The position numbers were made by a program, and so were the translations under genes. The notes under the pieces are model-generated. The model had not been told where the DNA came from. It ran no database searches and saw only the letters and a program-made list of their open reading frames with translations. A stretch of DNA of 64,000 nucleotides from Acidobacteriaceae bacterium KBS 83 (GTDB taxonomy: Bacteria; Acidobacteriota; Terriglobia; Terriglobales; Acidobacteriaceae), in the NCBI GenBank assembly GCA_000381585.1, contig KB906733.1, positions 186,001 to 250,000 of the forward strand. The letters run 5' to 3'. Of this stretch, positions 40,594 through 49,702 are shown piece by piece (the first letter of the stretch is position 1; every line of letters begins with the position of its first letter).

Positions 40594-40899
40594 CTAGGCG
40601 TTAGCAGTGAGATCAGGCGGAGGTCTGTTCCAGTGGCAGCAGGCGAAGAGATTCTCGCGGTAGGCCGGTTCCATTGAAAGAACAACGCGAGTGGAGGGGA
40701 CAGGAGCCTGGCCGATGCTGCAGGAAGTTGATGGCTGCACGACATGAGGGGCCGTGTGGCAGATGGTGCAGTCCGCATGCGAGAGACCATCCGGATGGAA
40801 ATGCGTCTGCTGGACAGTCGTGCCAAACACGAACAGGATGGCGCACAGGACGGCGAGCACGAAAGCCTTGCCTGCCCGGTCCCGGCTCACTCGTCGCAT
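40594..40899 (-). CDS. small membrane-anchored CxxCH protein upstream of the TonB receptor
   Basis: 101 residues. An N-terminal membrane helix (KAFVLAVLCAILFVFGTTV) is followed by QQTHFHPDGLSHADCTICHTAP, with a His-rich stretch and CTICH, a c-type haem-like or metal-binding CxxCH motif. The size and the Cys-His pattern recall DUF2946-type proteins that sit beside TonB receptors, but the match is by eye. ATG at 40899. It lies 41 bases upstream of the receptor, so the two may be co-transcribed. A periplasmic role in metal or haem handling is a guess. Confidence 0.6.
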   Translation of the reverse strand: MRRVSRDRAGKAFVLAVLCAILFVFGTTVQQTHFHPDGLSHADCTICHTAPHVVQPSTSCSIGQAPVPSTRVVLSMEPAYRENLFACCHWNRPPPDLTANA

Positions 40900-40953
40900 G
40901 ATTACCGAATACTATACGCCGCCGATTTGCGATTCTTGGTGATGGCGCCCTTC

Positions 40954-43695
40954 CTACTCCATATGAAGCACGGAGACGAGGTCGGTGCGCGCGGCGGCTG
41001 ACGCAGGAATGGTGCTGGCGAGGAGAGCGACTGCGGTCATGAGAATCCAGGCAAGGGAGAAGGAGACGGCGTCGTGCGGCTTGACGCCGACCAGCATGCT
41101 GGTGAGGAGCCGACTGAGGAGGAAGGCACCGGCGATGCCGAGGACGCCACCGGCGGCGACGAGGCGTGCGGCCTGCGCGACGATGAGGCAGATAAGGCCG
41201 CGGCGCGATGCGCCGAGGGCGAGACGGATACCCATCTCCTGCGTGCGCTGCGAGACGGAGTAGGCGAAGACGCCGTAGACACCAACGGCGGAGAGGATGA
41301 CGGCGAGCAGGGCGAAGCTGGCGATGAGCAGCATGATGAGGCGGCGCTGCGCAACCTGGCTTGCGACCCGCTGGTCCATGGTCTGAATGTCGAAGAGGGG
41401 CTGCTGTGGGTCGACAGCGAGGACGGCCTTGCGCATGGCGTTGGCGAGAAGGATGGGGTCGGCGGTAGAGCGGAGGGCGATGTTGACCGTGTCGGACGGG
41501 GACTGAGACTCGGGGATGTAGAACTCAGGCTGCACCTGTTGTTCCAGACCGTTGTGCCTTACGTCATTCACAATGCCCACGATGGTGAGCGGTGCGAACT
41601 GGTCACGTCCCACGATCCAATTGAACCGCTTGCCGAGTGCATTTCCGGCAAAGTGGTGGATGGCAAAAGCGCGGTTGACAATGGCAACCGCGGGCGAGGC
41701 TGCAGTGTCATCGCCGCTGAAGCTACGCCCTTGAACAATCGTGTCACCGACGGCACGGAAGTAGTCCGGGGTAACGCTGATGCCGGGCGCGGTTTCCCAA
41801 GTTGCTGCAGGTGGTGGAGGGGTGGGCGGTCCAAAAGTGATGGCGGTGTCGTGAACTTCGCCGAGTGGCAGGGCCGTAGCGATAGCAGCGGATTGAACGC
41901 CGGGCAGGGCCTGCAATCGCGGAAGCAGATTGCCGAGGAAGATGCGGATGAGGTCGGGCGAGGGTGTGGGATTGCCGTGGTCGTCCGGATGCTGATAGCG
42001 CGGACCGAAGAGAAGCGTTGTGCCGGTTAGCGTATCGGAGGGGTCGAAGCCGGAGTCGTAGCGCATGACATTGACAAAGCTGCGAACGAGCAGCCCGGCG
42101 GAGGCGAGAAGCACTACGGCGATGGCGATCTCGACCACGAGCAAGCCGTGACGGAGGAGTGTCTGCTCACGCGCGTGCGTAATCCGCGAGGCGGCGGACT
42201 GGAGGGCGTTGCGGAGATCGAGACGCGTGCCGCTGATGGCGGGAGCGAGCCCTAAGAGAAACGTGGTGAGGATCGCCAGACCGATGGTAAAGGCGAGGAC
42301 CCAGCCATCGACGTAGATCGACGCGCTCAGCTTGCCAAATGGAAGCTGCAGCAATTGGGCGATTCGTGACGATGATGGTGACGTAGGGAATGCGGCGGCA
42401 TTGCGGACGAGCGCCGTGATGGCGAAGGCGATGAGGAGACCAAGGGCCGCGGCGAGCGATGAAAGGAGGAGGCTTTCGACGAGAGACTGACGGATGAGGC
42501 GAAGGCGCGAGGCGCCGAGAGCACCGCGGAGCGCGGTTTCGTGGCGGCGGGAGACGGTGCGGGCGAGTTGCAGGTTGGCAACGTTGACACAGGCGATGAG
42601 CAACACCGCCGCGACGCAGGCGAGAAGGATGAAGAGCGGCTTGCGATTGTCTCCGACTATGTGGCGCTGTAGGGGCTGGAGGCTAATCTTGCGACCGGCA
42701 AAAAATGACCTGAGTTCAGCCGCGGTTTTGTGTAACCGCGCCAGGTAAAAGGCCTGCAACTCCGCTTGCGCATGCTCGACACTGACAGCCGGACGCAGCC
42801 GCACGATGGGCTGGATGCCGATCATGGGTTTGTCGATTGCAATGGTTGTGTCCCGGTCCAGGTCGGCGGCAGCGTAGACATCCGGCTCCAATGTGAGATC
42901 GGGAAAGTTGAAGTGAGGCGGCAATATCCCAATGACAGTCAGAGACTTCCCGTTAATCGTGATGGACTTACCCAGGACCGTAGGATCGGCATGAAAGTAG
43001 GAACGCCAAAAATGATTGCTGATGACAATGACGGGCGGTCCCGCAGGCCGGTCTTCATCCTCTGCAAAGAGGCGTCCAAGTTGCGGGACGGCTCCGAGCA
43101 TGGGGAGGAAATTTGCAGTCACGTTGACGCTAGTGACGCGCGAAGGTCCTCCTGGGCCAGTGAGATTTTGATTGTAGTAGTAGTAGTAGCCCGCGAACTG
43201 CTCGAAGGATTTCGTGCTTGTCTGTCCCGCGACAAAGTCCTGCGAGGCAAGAACTTCGAAGCGGGAGCGAGGAGTTTGTGCCGAGATGTACATCAGTCGG
43301 CCAGCGTCGGGATAGGGCAGCGGGCGAAGGAGCAGCGCGTAAACGGCGGAGAAGATGGCGGTCGTGGCGCCGATGCCGAGGCCGAGCGTTATGACGGCGG
43401 TGAGGGTGAAGGCACGGTTGCGGGCGAGTTGGCGGAGGGCATAGCGCGCATCCTGCCAGAGAAGCTCGAGGCTCGTGCCGGTGCGGCGGTCACGCACCGA
43501 TTGTTTGACCTGCTCGATGCCGCCTAGCTCGGCGAGGGCAGTGCGGCGGGCTTCCGTGGGAGATATGCCAGCGGCGATCTTTTCGTCAGTGACTTGAGCG
43601 GCGTAGGCCTGGAGCTCGTCTTCGAGCTCGCTTTCGACGGCTGGCTTGCGAAAAAGGTTGCGCGCGAGGCTGTTGAGGCGAGACCAGAGAGGCAT
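40954..43695 (-). CDS. ADOP-type permease with N-terminal prefix domain, PadR-linked
   Basis: 913 residues. A prefix domain (about 1-75: FRKPAVESELEDELQAYAAQ then AGISPTEARRTALAELGGIE) precedes the core, which opens at about 83 (DARYALRQLARNRAFTLTAV). The first FtsX block has SRRHETALRGALGASRLRL and the second RTQEMGIRLALGASRRGL, with ASAAARTDLVSVL at the end. The ATG at 43695 has AGGAGG 6 bases upstream, in the 9-base gap after the PadR stop. There is no ATPase or fusion protein beside it. Prefix domains occur in the window only in the two PadR-linked permeases. Confidence 0.9.
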   Translation of the reverse strand: MPLWSRLNSLARNLFRKPAVESELEDELQAYAAQVTDEKIAAGISPTEARRTALAELGGIEQVKQSVRDRRTGTSLELLWQDARYALRQLARNRAFTLTAVITLGLGIGATTAIFSAVYALLLRPLPYPDAGRLMYISAQTPRSRFEVLASQDFVAGQTSTKSFEQFAGYYYYYNQNLTGPGGPSRVTSVNVTANFLPMLGAVPQLGRLFAEDEDRPAGPPVIVISNHFWRSYFHADPTVLGKSITINGKSLTVIGILPPHFNFPDLTLEPDVYAAADLDRDTTIAIDKPMIGIQPIVRLRPAVSVEHAQAELQAFYLARLHKTAAELRSFFAGRKISLQPLQRHIVGDNRKPLFILLACVAAVLLIACVNVANLQLARTVSRRHETALRGALGASRLRLIRQSLVESLLLSSLAAALGLLIAFAITALVRNAAAFPTSPSSSRIAQLLQLPFGKLSASIYVDGWVLAFTIGLAILTTFLLGLAPAISGTRLDLRNALQSAASRITHAREQTLLRHGLLVVEIAIAVVLLASAGLLVRSFVNVMRYDSGFDPSDTLTGTTLLFGPRYQHPDDHGNPTPSPDLIRIFLGNLLPRLQALPGVQSAAIATALPLGEVHDTAITFGPPTPPPPAATWETAPGISVTPDYFRAVGDTIVQGRSFSGDDTAASPAVAIVNRAFAIHHFAGNALGKRFNWIVGRDQFAPLTIVGIVNDVRHNGLEQQVQPEFYIPESQSPSDTVNIALRSTADPILLANAMRKAVLAVDPQQPLFDIQTMDQRVASQVAQRRLIMLLIASFALLAVILSAVGVYGVFAYSVSQRTQEMGIRLALGASRRGLICLIVAQAARLVAAGGVLGIAGAFLLSRLLTSMLVGVKPHDAVSFSLAWILMTAVALLASTIPASAAARTDLVSVLHME

Positions 43696-43704
43696 CGGCG
43701 CCTC

Positions 43705-44037
43705 CTATGTAGCTTTGAGTGCGTTAGTCATGGCGGCGGCGATCTTCTGCCACTCTTCGGTTTCGTGTCCTAACTGGCGCTCGCCTGCTTTGGTGAGGCG
43801 GTAGAAGCGGGCGCGGCGGTTGTTTTCCGATTCCCCCCAGAAGCCGGTGAGCCAGCCGGATTCTTCGAGGCGATGCAGCGCGGGGAAGAGTGAACCGGGC
43901 TTTACCTGAAAGGTGCCGCGGGTGATCTGGTCGATGCGGCGGGAGACACCAAGGCCGTGCAACTCGCCGGTCTTGAGCGATTTGAGGATGAGCAGGTCGA
44001 GCGTGCCCTGAAGAAGATTGGTCTGGCTGGGACTCAT
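43705..44037 (-). CDS. PadR-family repressor, copy 2
   Basis: 110 residues with the PadR winged helix: LLQGTLDLLILKSLKTGELH, QVKPGSLFPALHRLEESGWL and the wing SENNRRARFYRLTKAGERQL. The acidobacterial type matches the transcriptional regulators that often precede ADOP genes. The ATG at 44037 is chosen by family alignment. Two near-identical 19-base operator-like sites lie upstream (44045-44098). It is translated just ahead of the permease gene with a 9-base gap. Confidence 0.92.
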   Translation of the reverse strand: MSPSQTNLLQGTLDLLILKSLKTGELHGLGVSRRIDQITRGTFQVKPGSLFPALHRLEESGWLTGFWGESENNRRARFYRLTKAGERQLGHETEEWQKIAAAMTNALKAT

Positions 44038-44044
44038 CTTGTGT

Positions 44045-44063
44045 CCTATCGACGTTCTATAGG
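44045..44063 (-). promoter_or_regulatory. PadR operator candidate, site 1
   Basis: CCTATCGACGTTCTATAGG, partly palindromic (CCTAT/ATAGG). The centre is 17 bases from the PadR start codon. Confidence 0.75.
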
Positions 44064-44079
44064 TATGCTGCTCTTTTCT

Positions 44080-44098
44080 CCTATCGAATGTCAATAGG
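44080..44098 (-). promoter_or_regulatory. PadR operator candidate, site 2
   Basis: CCTATCGAATGTCAATAGG, differing from site 1 at few positions and spaced 35 bases start to start, a little over three helical turns. The pair may bind two dimers cooperatively. Confidence 0.75.
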
Positions 44099-44189
44099 AA
44101 TGGTGACCAATCCTTGGCAAGAAAATGTCCAAATATCCAATGTTCATACCGTTGATTTAAGCTGCGCATATTTCGAGGGGGAATGATTT

Positions 44190-45206
44190 ATGTCCACTGC
44201 AGTGACACCGCAACAACCGACACCGGAGCGATTTTTCAACCTCATGAATGCGCACCAGCAGACAGAGGCTTTGAAGGCCGCCGTAGACCTGGAAGTTTTC
44301 ACGGCCATTGCCGAAGGCAACACAACTGCCGCGGCGATTGCCAATCGTTGCAAGGCTGCGGAACGCGGCGTGCGCACGCTATGCGATTTTCTGACGATTC
44401 ACGGCTTGCTGACCAAAGATGGAACACAGTATGGGCTAGCGCCGGATACCGCGGTGTTCCTGAACCGGAAGTCGCCGGCCTATATCGGCGGCGCGATGGA
44501 GTTCTTGCTGAATCCACATGCGCGCGAGGCGTTTTCGCGATTGACGGACGCAGTGCGGCGGGGCGGCACGGCGATGGGCGACGGATCGACGGTGGCGGAG
44601 AATCCCGACTGGGTGACCTTCGCGCGCGCGATGATGCCGCTGATGCGGATGCCCGCGCAGATGACGGCGGCGGAGTTGCGCAGAGGGGGCGAGGCGCACA
44701 AGGTGCTGGACATTGCAGCAGGCCATGGGATGTACGGCATCAGCGTAGCGAAGGAAAATGCTGACGCGCAGATTTATGCGGCTGATTGGAAGAACGTGCT
44801 GGAGGTGGCAAAGGCGAATGCTCAGCAGATGGGTGTTGGCGATCGCTACCATTTGATTCCGGGGAGCGCCTTCGAAACAGATTTTGGCAATGACTATGAT
44901 GTCGTGTTGGTTCCGAATTTTCTGCACCACTTCGACGTCGCGACCTGCACGGCGCTGTTGAAGAAAGTGCGCGCCGCACTCAAGCCGGGTGGCCGCGCCG
45001 CGATCCTGGAGTTCATTCCTAACGACGACCGCGTAACTCCTCCTACGGCGGCTGCGTTCAGCATGATCATGCTGGCGAACACGCCGAGCGGCGATGCGTA
45101 TACATTCGCGGAGATCGCGAGCATGGCGAAGAACGCAGGCTTCCAACGCGTGGATCTGTCGCCAAAGGAGATTGGATTCAGCCGGCTGGCGATTGCGTAT
45201 GCATGA
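44190..45206 (+). CDS. SAM-dependent O-methyltransferase-like protein
   Basis: 338 residues. The N-terminal winged-helix dimerisation domain (about 10-105; FFNLMNAHQQTEALKAAVDL, then VRTLCDFLTIHGLLTKDGTQ) precedes a Rossmann-like methyltransferase core with VLDIAAGHGMYGI (SAM loop), IYAADWKNVLEVAK and LVPNFLHHFD. This layout is that of plant-type and bacterial O-methyltransferases that modify small aromatic or polyketide molecules. The ATG at 44190 has a GAGGGGGA site 7 bases upstream. Its 3' end overlaps the convergent sigma factor gene by 29 bases. The substrate is unknown. Confidence 0.88.
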   Translation: MSTAVTPQQPTPERFFNLMNAHQQTEALKAAVDLEVFTAIAEGNTTAAAIANRCKAAERGVRTLCDFLTIHGLLTKDGTQYGLAPDTAVFLNRKSPAYIGGAMEFLLNPHAREAFSRLTDAVRRGGTAMGDGSTVAENPDWVTFARAMMPLMRMPAQMTAAELRRGGEAHKVLDIAAGHGMYGISVAKENADAQIYAADWKNVLEVAKANAQQMGVGDRYHLIPGSAFETDFGNDYDVVLVPNFLHHFDVATCTALLKKVRAALKPGGRAAILEFIPNDDRVTPPTAAAFSMIMLANTPSGDAYTFAEIASMAKNAGFQRVDLSPKEIGFSRLAIAYA

Positions 45207-46485
45207 TGGTTTCTGCTTCGGCGAGACGCGCGGCCTGGGTCAATAGGTAATTTCGCTCGGGGATGCTGGCGGTCTTTTTCGCGGCCGCGCGGTAATGCGC
45301 GATGGCGGCTGCGGTCTCGCCCGCCAGCTCGAGCAGGTGTGCGCGAACGGCGTCGAGCCGGTGATGGCTGGCGACGCGGTCGTCCATGTCGAGCGCGTTG
45401 AGAAGCTCGAGTCCGGCGGCGGGGCCGTGGACCATAGCGGCAGCGACGGCATGGTTGAGCAGGACCATGGGGTTGTCGGACATGCGCCGGAGCAGTTCGT
45501 AGAGCGCGAGGATCTGCGGCCAGTCGGTGTCTTTGGCGCGAGGTGCTTCATCGTGGACCGCGGCGATGGCAGCCTGCAATGTGTAACTGCCGACGAATCC
45601 TTTTTGAAGCGCGTTCGTGAGCAATGCGATTCCCTCTTGGATGGCGGCCTGGTCCCACACGGAGCGGTCCTGCTCGTTGAGCGGGATGAGCTCGCCGGAG
45701 TGTCCGGTGCGTGCAGTGCGACGGGCATCGGTAAGGAGCATAAGGGCGAGCAGACCGGCCACCTCGGCTTCTTCGGGCAACATTGCGTGCGTGGCGCGGG
45801 TGAGACGGATGGCTTCGGCAGAGAGGTCGGTGCGTGCGAGGTCGGGGCCGGCGCTGGAGGTATAGCCCTCGTTGAAGATGAGATAGAGAACGTGGAGGAC
45901 GGCGCGAAGGCGCCCGGCGCGCTCTTTGCTGGAGGGTGGCTGAAAACGCACCCCGGAAGACTTGATGGCGCTCTTGGCGCGCGTGATGCGCTGCGCCATG
46001 GTGGATTCCGGTACCAGGAAGGCGCTGGCGATCTCCGCCGTGGTGAGACCGCCGACGGCGCGCAGCGTGAGCGCGATGGCGGAGGGCGGAGTGAGCGCGG
46101 GATGACAGCACATGAAGAGCAGGACGAGCGTGTCGTCGTGCGCGTCGTCGACATCCAACGACGGGATGACGAAGAGGGATTGCTCGGAGGCAACTGCGGT
46201 TTCGCGATCGAGGCGCGCGCGGTCGCTGCGCAGCGAGTCGGTCATGCGACGCGTGGCGACGCGAATGAGCCAGGCACGCGGACTGTCAGGAGTGCCTTTG
46301 TGCGGCCACTGATTCGCGGCTGCGATCAAGGACTCCTGCACCGCGTCCTCGGCGGCGGAGAAGTCGCGAAAGCGATGGAGCAGGATGCCGAGCACCTGCG
46401 GTGCGAGGTCGCGCAGCAGATGCTCGGTGTTCACATCCAGTGAATGCGACGTCACCGACGCTCCCCGATCAGGCGACGAACTCAT
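45178..46485 (-). CDS. ECF sigma factor, SigJ/ECF42-like with C-terminal extension
   Basis: 435 residues, much longer than a basic ECF sigma. Regions 2 (FRDFSAAEDAVQESLIAAANQ) and 4 (LTTAEIASAFLVPESTMAQRI) occupy the first 190 residues, and a helical repeat-like domain of about 240 follows (EEAEVAGLLALMLLTDARR, then AHYRAAAKKTASIPERNYLL). That plan matches the ECF42 group, which is thought to be controlled by its own C-terminal domain and is paired with a DGPF/YCII protein, as here. It overlaps the YCII gene by 17 bases. There is no anti-sigma gene nearby, as expected for the group. Confidence 0.9.
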   Translation of the reverse strand: MSSSPDRGASVTSHSLDVNTEHLLRDLAPQVLGILLHRFRDFSAAEDAVQESLIAAANQWPHKGTPDSPRAWLIRVATRRMTDSLRSDRARLDRETAVASEQSLFVIPSLDVDDAHDDTLVLLFMCCHPALTPPSAIALTLRAVGGLTTAEIASAFLVPESTMAQRITRAKSAIKSSGVRFQPPSSKERAGRLRAVLHVLYLIFNEGYTSSAGPDLARTDLSAEAIRLTRATHAMLPEEAEVAGLLALMLLTDARRTARTGHSGELIPLNEQDRSVWDQAAIQEGIALLTNALQKGFVGSYTLQAAIAAVHDEAPRAKDTDWPQILALYELLRRMSDNPMVLLNHAVAAAMVHGPAAGLELLNALDMDDRVASHHRLDAVRAHLLELAGETAAAIAHYRAAAKKTASIPERNYLLTQAARLAEAETIMHTQSPAG

Positions 46486-46867
46486 CGGGCGGACCGCTCA
46501 TGACTTGGCGGACTTCGATGGGAATGACGAATGGTTTGCCATCGGGGCCGGGAGCGGATGAGGCGCGGGCGGCGATTTCATGGGCGCGCTTCTCGCTTTC
46601 TACATCGACGATCCAGTAGCCGGCGAGGAACTCCTTGGATTCGGGAAAGACACCATCGGTGACCGGGGTGCCGTCCTTACCGACGCGCACGATGACGGCC
46701 TGCCGCGGGTCGGCGAGGCCTTCGGCAGCGGCCAGTTCGCCGGCTTCGCGGAGGTCCTTGTTGAGAGCGTGCATGAACGCCATATGGTCCGCGACCCCCT
46801 TCTTGGGCCAGGTTGCCATCAGCTCATAGCCGTTCCTCGGGCAATTCATCATCAGAATGTATTTCAT
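46469..46867 (-). CDS. YCII-domain (DGPF) protein
   Basis: 132 residues starting MKYILMMNCPRNGYELMATW, with the C-terminal half showing the YCII-type pattern (AVIVRVGKDGTPVTDGVFPE, EFLAGYWIVDVESEKRAHEI and a final VRQVMSGPPDEF). YCII proteins are small alpha-beta proteins of unclear enzyme activity that are commonly encoded next to ECF42 sigma factors. The ATG at 46867 has GAGAGG 6 bases upstream. It is the first gene of the pair, and the sigma factor gene overlaps its end. Confidence 0.9.
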   Translation of the reverse strand: MKYILMMNCPRNGYELMATWPKKGVADHMAFMHALNKDLREAGELAAAEGLADPRQAVIVRVGKDGTPVTDGVFPESKEFLAGYWIVDVESEKRAHEIAARASSAPGPDGKPFVIPIEVRQVMSGPPDEFVA

Positions 46868-46985
46868 TGGTTTCCTCTCCTTGGAATTGTCTTTCATAGG
46901 GGAGTCGGAGCGGGAGGCAGGTTCTCGACATCGGTCAGAAAAATATTTTTGATTTCGTCGGCGGCGGACGCGGTCGGCTGCGTGC

Positions 46986-49397
46986 TTACTCGCTGCGAAG
47001 GGTCTGTACGGGGTCGAGATGTGCAGCGCGGCGTGCGGGCAGTGCGATGGCGACGAGCGACGAGAGGACGAGCAGCGCAAGCGACGCAGCGAGGACGGGG
47101 AGCGATGCGGCACCGGCATGGTAGAACTGCGCGCGCAGCGCATAGCCGGTGAGGATGGAGCAAAAGAGTCCTGCAGCAACGCCGATGAGGACCCAGCGCG
47201 ATTCCTGACCGAGGAGTAGATGCACGATGGCCTCGCGCGATGAGCCGAGCGCGAGGCGAATGCCGATTTCCTTCTCGCGGAGTGAGACCTCGTAGGCGAG
47301 CAGACCGTAGGTGCCGAGGATGGCAAGGAAGAGCGCGAGGGCGCCGAAGGCGGCGGCTACCTGCATGAGGAAGCTGCGCTCGGCAACTTCATGCACCATA
47401 CGCGTTTCCATCGGTTGGAGGCGGAAGAGCGCAAGGTCCGGATGTTGGCGAGTGAGTGTGCGGCGGACGGTTTCGGCGAGCAGAGCAGGATCGCCATTTG
47501 TGCGCAGCACAATAGTCATTGCAGTCTTCGGATTGTCGGTTTCGGGCAAGTAAAGATTCGGACGTGGTGGAGTGGCGAGATCGAAGTTGTGGATGTCCCC
47601 TACGACTCCAATGACGGTTGCCCACGTTTGGATGTCGCCACTCCAGACACGTTTTCCGAGGGGATCCTGCCCCGGCCACTCTTGCGCGGCAAGCGCGCGG
47701 TTCACGATGGCGACGTGATTGGTGCCGTTGTCCTGGCCGTTGAAATCGCGTCCGCTATAGAGGGTCTGGCCTATGGCGGCAAAGTAGCCGGGGGTGATGT
47801 GGAAGCTGTCCGGGGCCTCAATGCTGGGTCGGTGACATTGATCGGGTCGGGCATCGCTGCAGAAGCGGAAACGATCGATCGAGCCACTGATGGGGGAATG
47901 ATTTGCCGCGGCAACGGCCTGAACCCCGGGCAGATGGCGAAGCGTTTCCACCGCTTGATTGAAGAATAGGGCAGTGCGTGGGCCGTCGTAGCCAGGTGTG
48001 ACGCTGCTGCCGTGGATATCGACGCCCGCGAGGAGCAGGTGATCGGGAGCGAAGCCAAGCGGCTGATGAAGCAGGATCCGGACGCTGGAGATCATCCATC
48101 CGGCCCAGGAGACGAGCACGAGAGCGAGCGCGATCTGCGCGGTGACGAGGACGCGTCCGGCACCCTGGAGGCTGGAACTGGAGGATGCGCCGCGGCCGCT
48201 CTGAGTGAGATCGATCAGCAGGGAGGGCCGCAGAGTGCGGAGTGCCGGAAGCAGAGTAAGAATGATCGTCACTACCGCAGAGACGAATACGGCGAATGCG
48301 AGCACGCGTGGATGCAAGGCGGCGTGGCCGATGCGGGGCATGTGGAGTACGGTCACTTGCTTGACGCCGAAGATGGCGGCCTCCGCAAGCGCGAGGCCGG
48401 AGACTGCACCGAGTGCGGCGAGGACGGCGCTTTCGATGAGGAGCTGTCGCAGCAATTGACGGAACGATGCGCCAAGAGTGGCGCGGGTGGCGAATTCGTG
48501 GCGGCGACGCGTGTTGCGCGCAAGCAGCAAGTTCGCGAGGTTTGCGCAGGCGATAAGCAGCAGCAGGCCGCATGCGGCGAGTGTAGTGAAGAGCGCGGCG
48601 CGGGTGCCGGTGCCGGCGACGAGATCGGCGAAGGGAAGCGCGACGAGGTGAAAGTATGCCGGATAATAGCCCGGATAATCGTGGCGAAGAGATTGCTGGA
48701 TGAGATCAAGTTCGACCGCGGCCTGGGCGAGAGTAATGCGGGGCAGTAGCCGGCCGATTGCGTCATAAGAGGAGAATCCGCGTTGGGCCGGGTCGCTGAA
48801 GGGGTCGCAGCCGATGGGAAGCAAGACCTCGGGATGGTTGAGCGCGTTGGGACCTTCCAGTTCTTGCCCGAGCGGAAGCACTCCGGTGATCTGGTAGGTG
48901 TGGCGATCAATCTCGAGAGTGCGATTGCCAAGTGAAGAGCCGCCACCAAGACGATTCCAGAATGCTCCGCTAACAATGGCCTCGGAGTAGCAGTCGTGCT
49001 CGTTGCCGGTCTGGGCGAAGTCGTGACCGAGAGCAAGGGAAATGCCGAGGGTGGAGAGGAAGTTCTGCGTGACCTCGATGACCTGGCCAGCTTCGCTGCC
49101 GCGACTACTTCGGACGGTGGGGACGGCGCCCTTATAGGCGGTGATGGACTGGAAGGAGTGGCTACGCGTCTTCCAGTCCTGCACGGTGGGAATAGAGACG
49201 CCACTCCACGGGCGGCTGCTTAGCGCGACGAGGCGGTCGGGATGCGGGAAGGGAAGCGGCTCGAGCAGCACGGCGTCGAGGATGCTGAAGATGGCGGTCG
49301 TGGCGCCGATGCCGAGGGCGAGGGTGAGGATGGCGGTGGCGGCGAAGCCGGGGCTGTTGCGGAGTTGGCGGATCGCGTAGCGAACTGAGCGGAGCAT
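46986..49397 (-). CDS. ADOP-type ABC transporter permease
   Basis: 803 residues. The core opens at residue 1-40 with MLRSVRYAIRQLRNSPGFAA, and the FtsX blocks carry RRHEFATRATLGASFRQLL and LREKEIGIRLALGSSREAIV, ending LPARRAAHLDPVQTLRSE. Between them lie the two periplasmic MacB-type domains. The ATG at 49397 is the family start; longer readings through 49958 would add a non-family leader. GGAG lies 10 bases upstream. It has no prefix domain and no PadR partner, and it is divergent from the permease at 49703. Substrate unknown. Confidence 0.9.
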   Translation of the reverse strand: MLRSVRYAIRQLRNSPGFAATAILTLALGIGATTAIFSILDAVLLEPLPFPHPDRLVALSSRPWSGVSIPTVQDWKTRSHSFQSITAYKGAVPTVRSSRGSEAGQVIEVTQNFLSTLGISLALGHDFAQTGNEHDCYSEAIVSGAFWNRLGGGSSLGNRTLEIDRHTYQITGVLPLGQELEGPNALNHPEVLLPIGCDPFSDPAQRGFSSYDAIGRLLPRITLAQAAVELDLIQQSLRHDYPGYYPAYFHLVALPFADLVAGTGTRAALFTTLAACGLLLLIACANLANLLLARNTRRRHEFATRATLGASFRQLLRQLLIESAVLAALGAVSGLALAEAAIFGVKQVTVLHMPRIGHAALHPRVLAFAVFVSAVVTIILTLLPALRTLRPSLLIDLTQSGRGASSSSSLQGAGRVLVTAQIALALVLVSWAGWMISSVRILLHQPLGFAPDHLLLAGVDIHGSSVTPGYDGPRTALFFNQAVETLRHLPGVQAVAAANHSPISGSIDRFRFCSDARPDQCHRPSIEAPDSFHITPGYFAAIGQTLYSGRDFNGQDNGTNHVAIVNRALAAQEWPGQDPLGKRVWSGDIQTWATVIGVVGDIHNFDLATPPRPNLYLPETDNPKTAMTIVLRTNGDPALLAETVRRTLTRQHPDLALFRLQPMETRMVHEVAERSFLMQVAAAFGALALFLAILGTYGLLAYEVSLREKEIGIRLALGSSREAIVHLLLGQESRWVLIGVAAGLFCSILTGYALRAQFYHAGAASLPVLAASLALLVLSSLVAIALPARRAAHLDPVQTLRSE

Positions 49398-49702
49398 GCG
49401 CTGGAGTCTCCCCGTCAGTGTATGTGCATGTGCGATGCCGTTTGGTGCTTGCGATTTTTTGTAGCTGAAATCCAGTTCTGACACAAGGACGTGAGGCGAC
49501 ACATTTTTGTTTGGAACACTCGGTGTCCGGGAGCGAACAGCTTTGGAGACGCGTCTGTCCGGGGGTGGACACAGGAGTGAGGGAGTGAAAATAGGCACAT
49601 AGGGGATGACGGGTGACCGGCGATGATTTGCGAGGATGCGGGGCTGGCGCGTGAATTGCATCTTGCACATCGGTTTCTTTGGCTGCTCTTTCGGAGGACT
49701 GC
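49398..49702. other. divergent promoter region between two ADOP genes
   Basis: About 305 bases. The AT-rich parts around 49430-49470 are possible promoters; no clear consensus or inverted repeat was found. Confidence 0.4.

Noticed and set aside
46894-47163. Leftward arginine/cysteine-rich frame
   Set aside because: Composition typical of a shadow frame in high-GC DNA, with no start signal.
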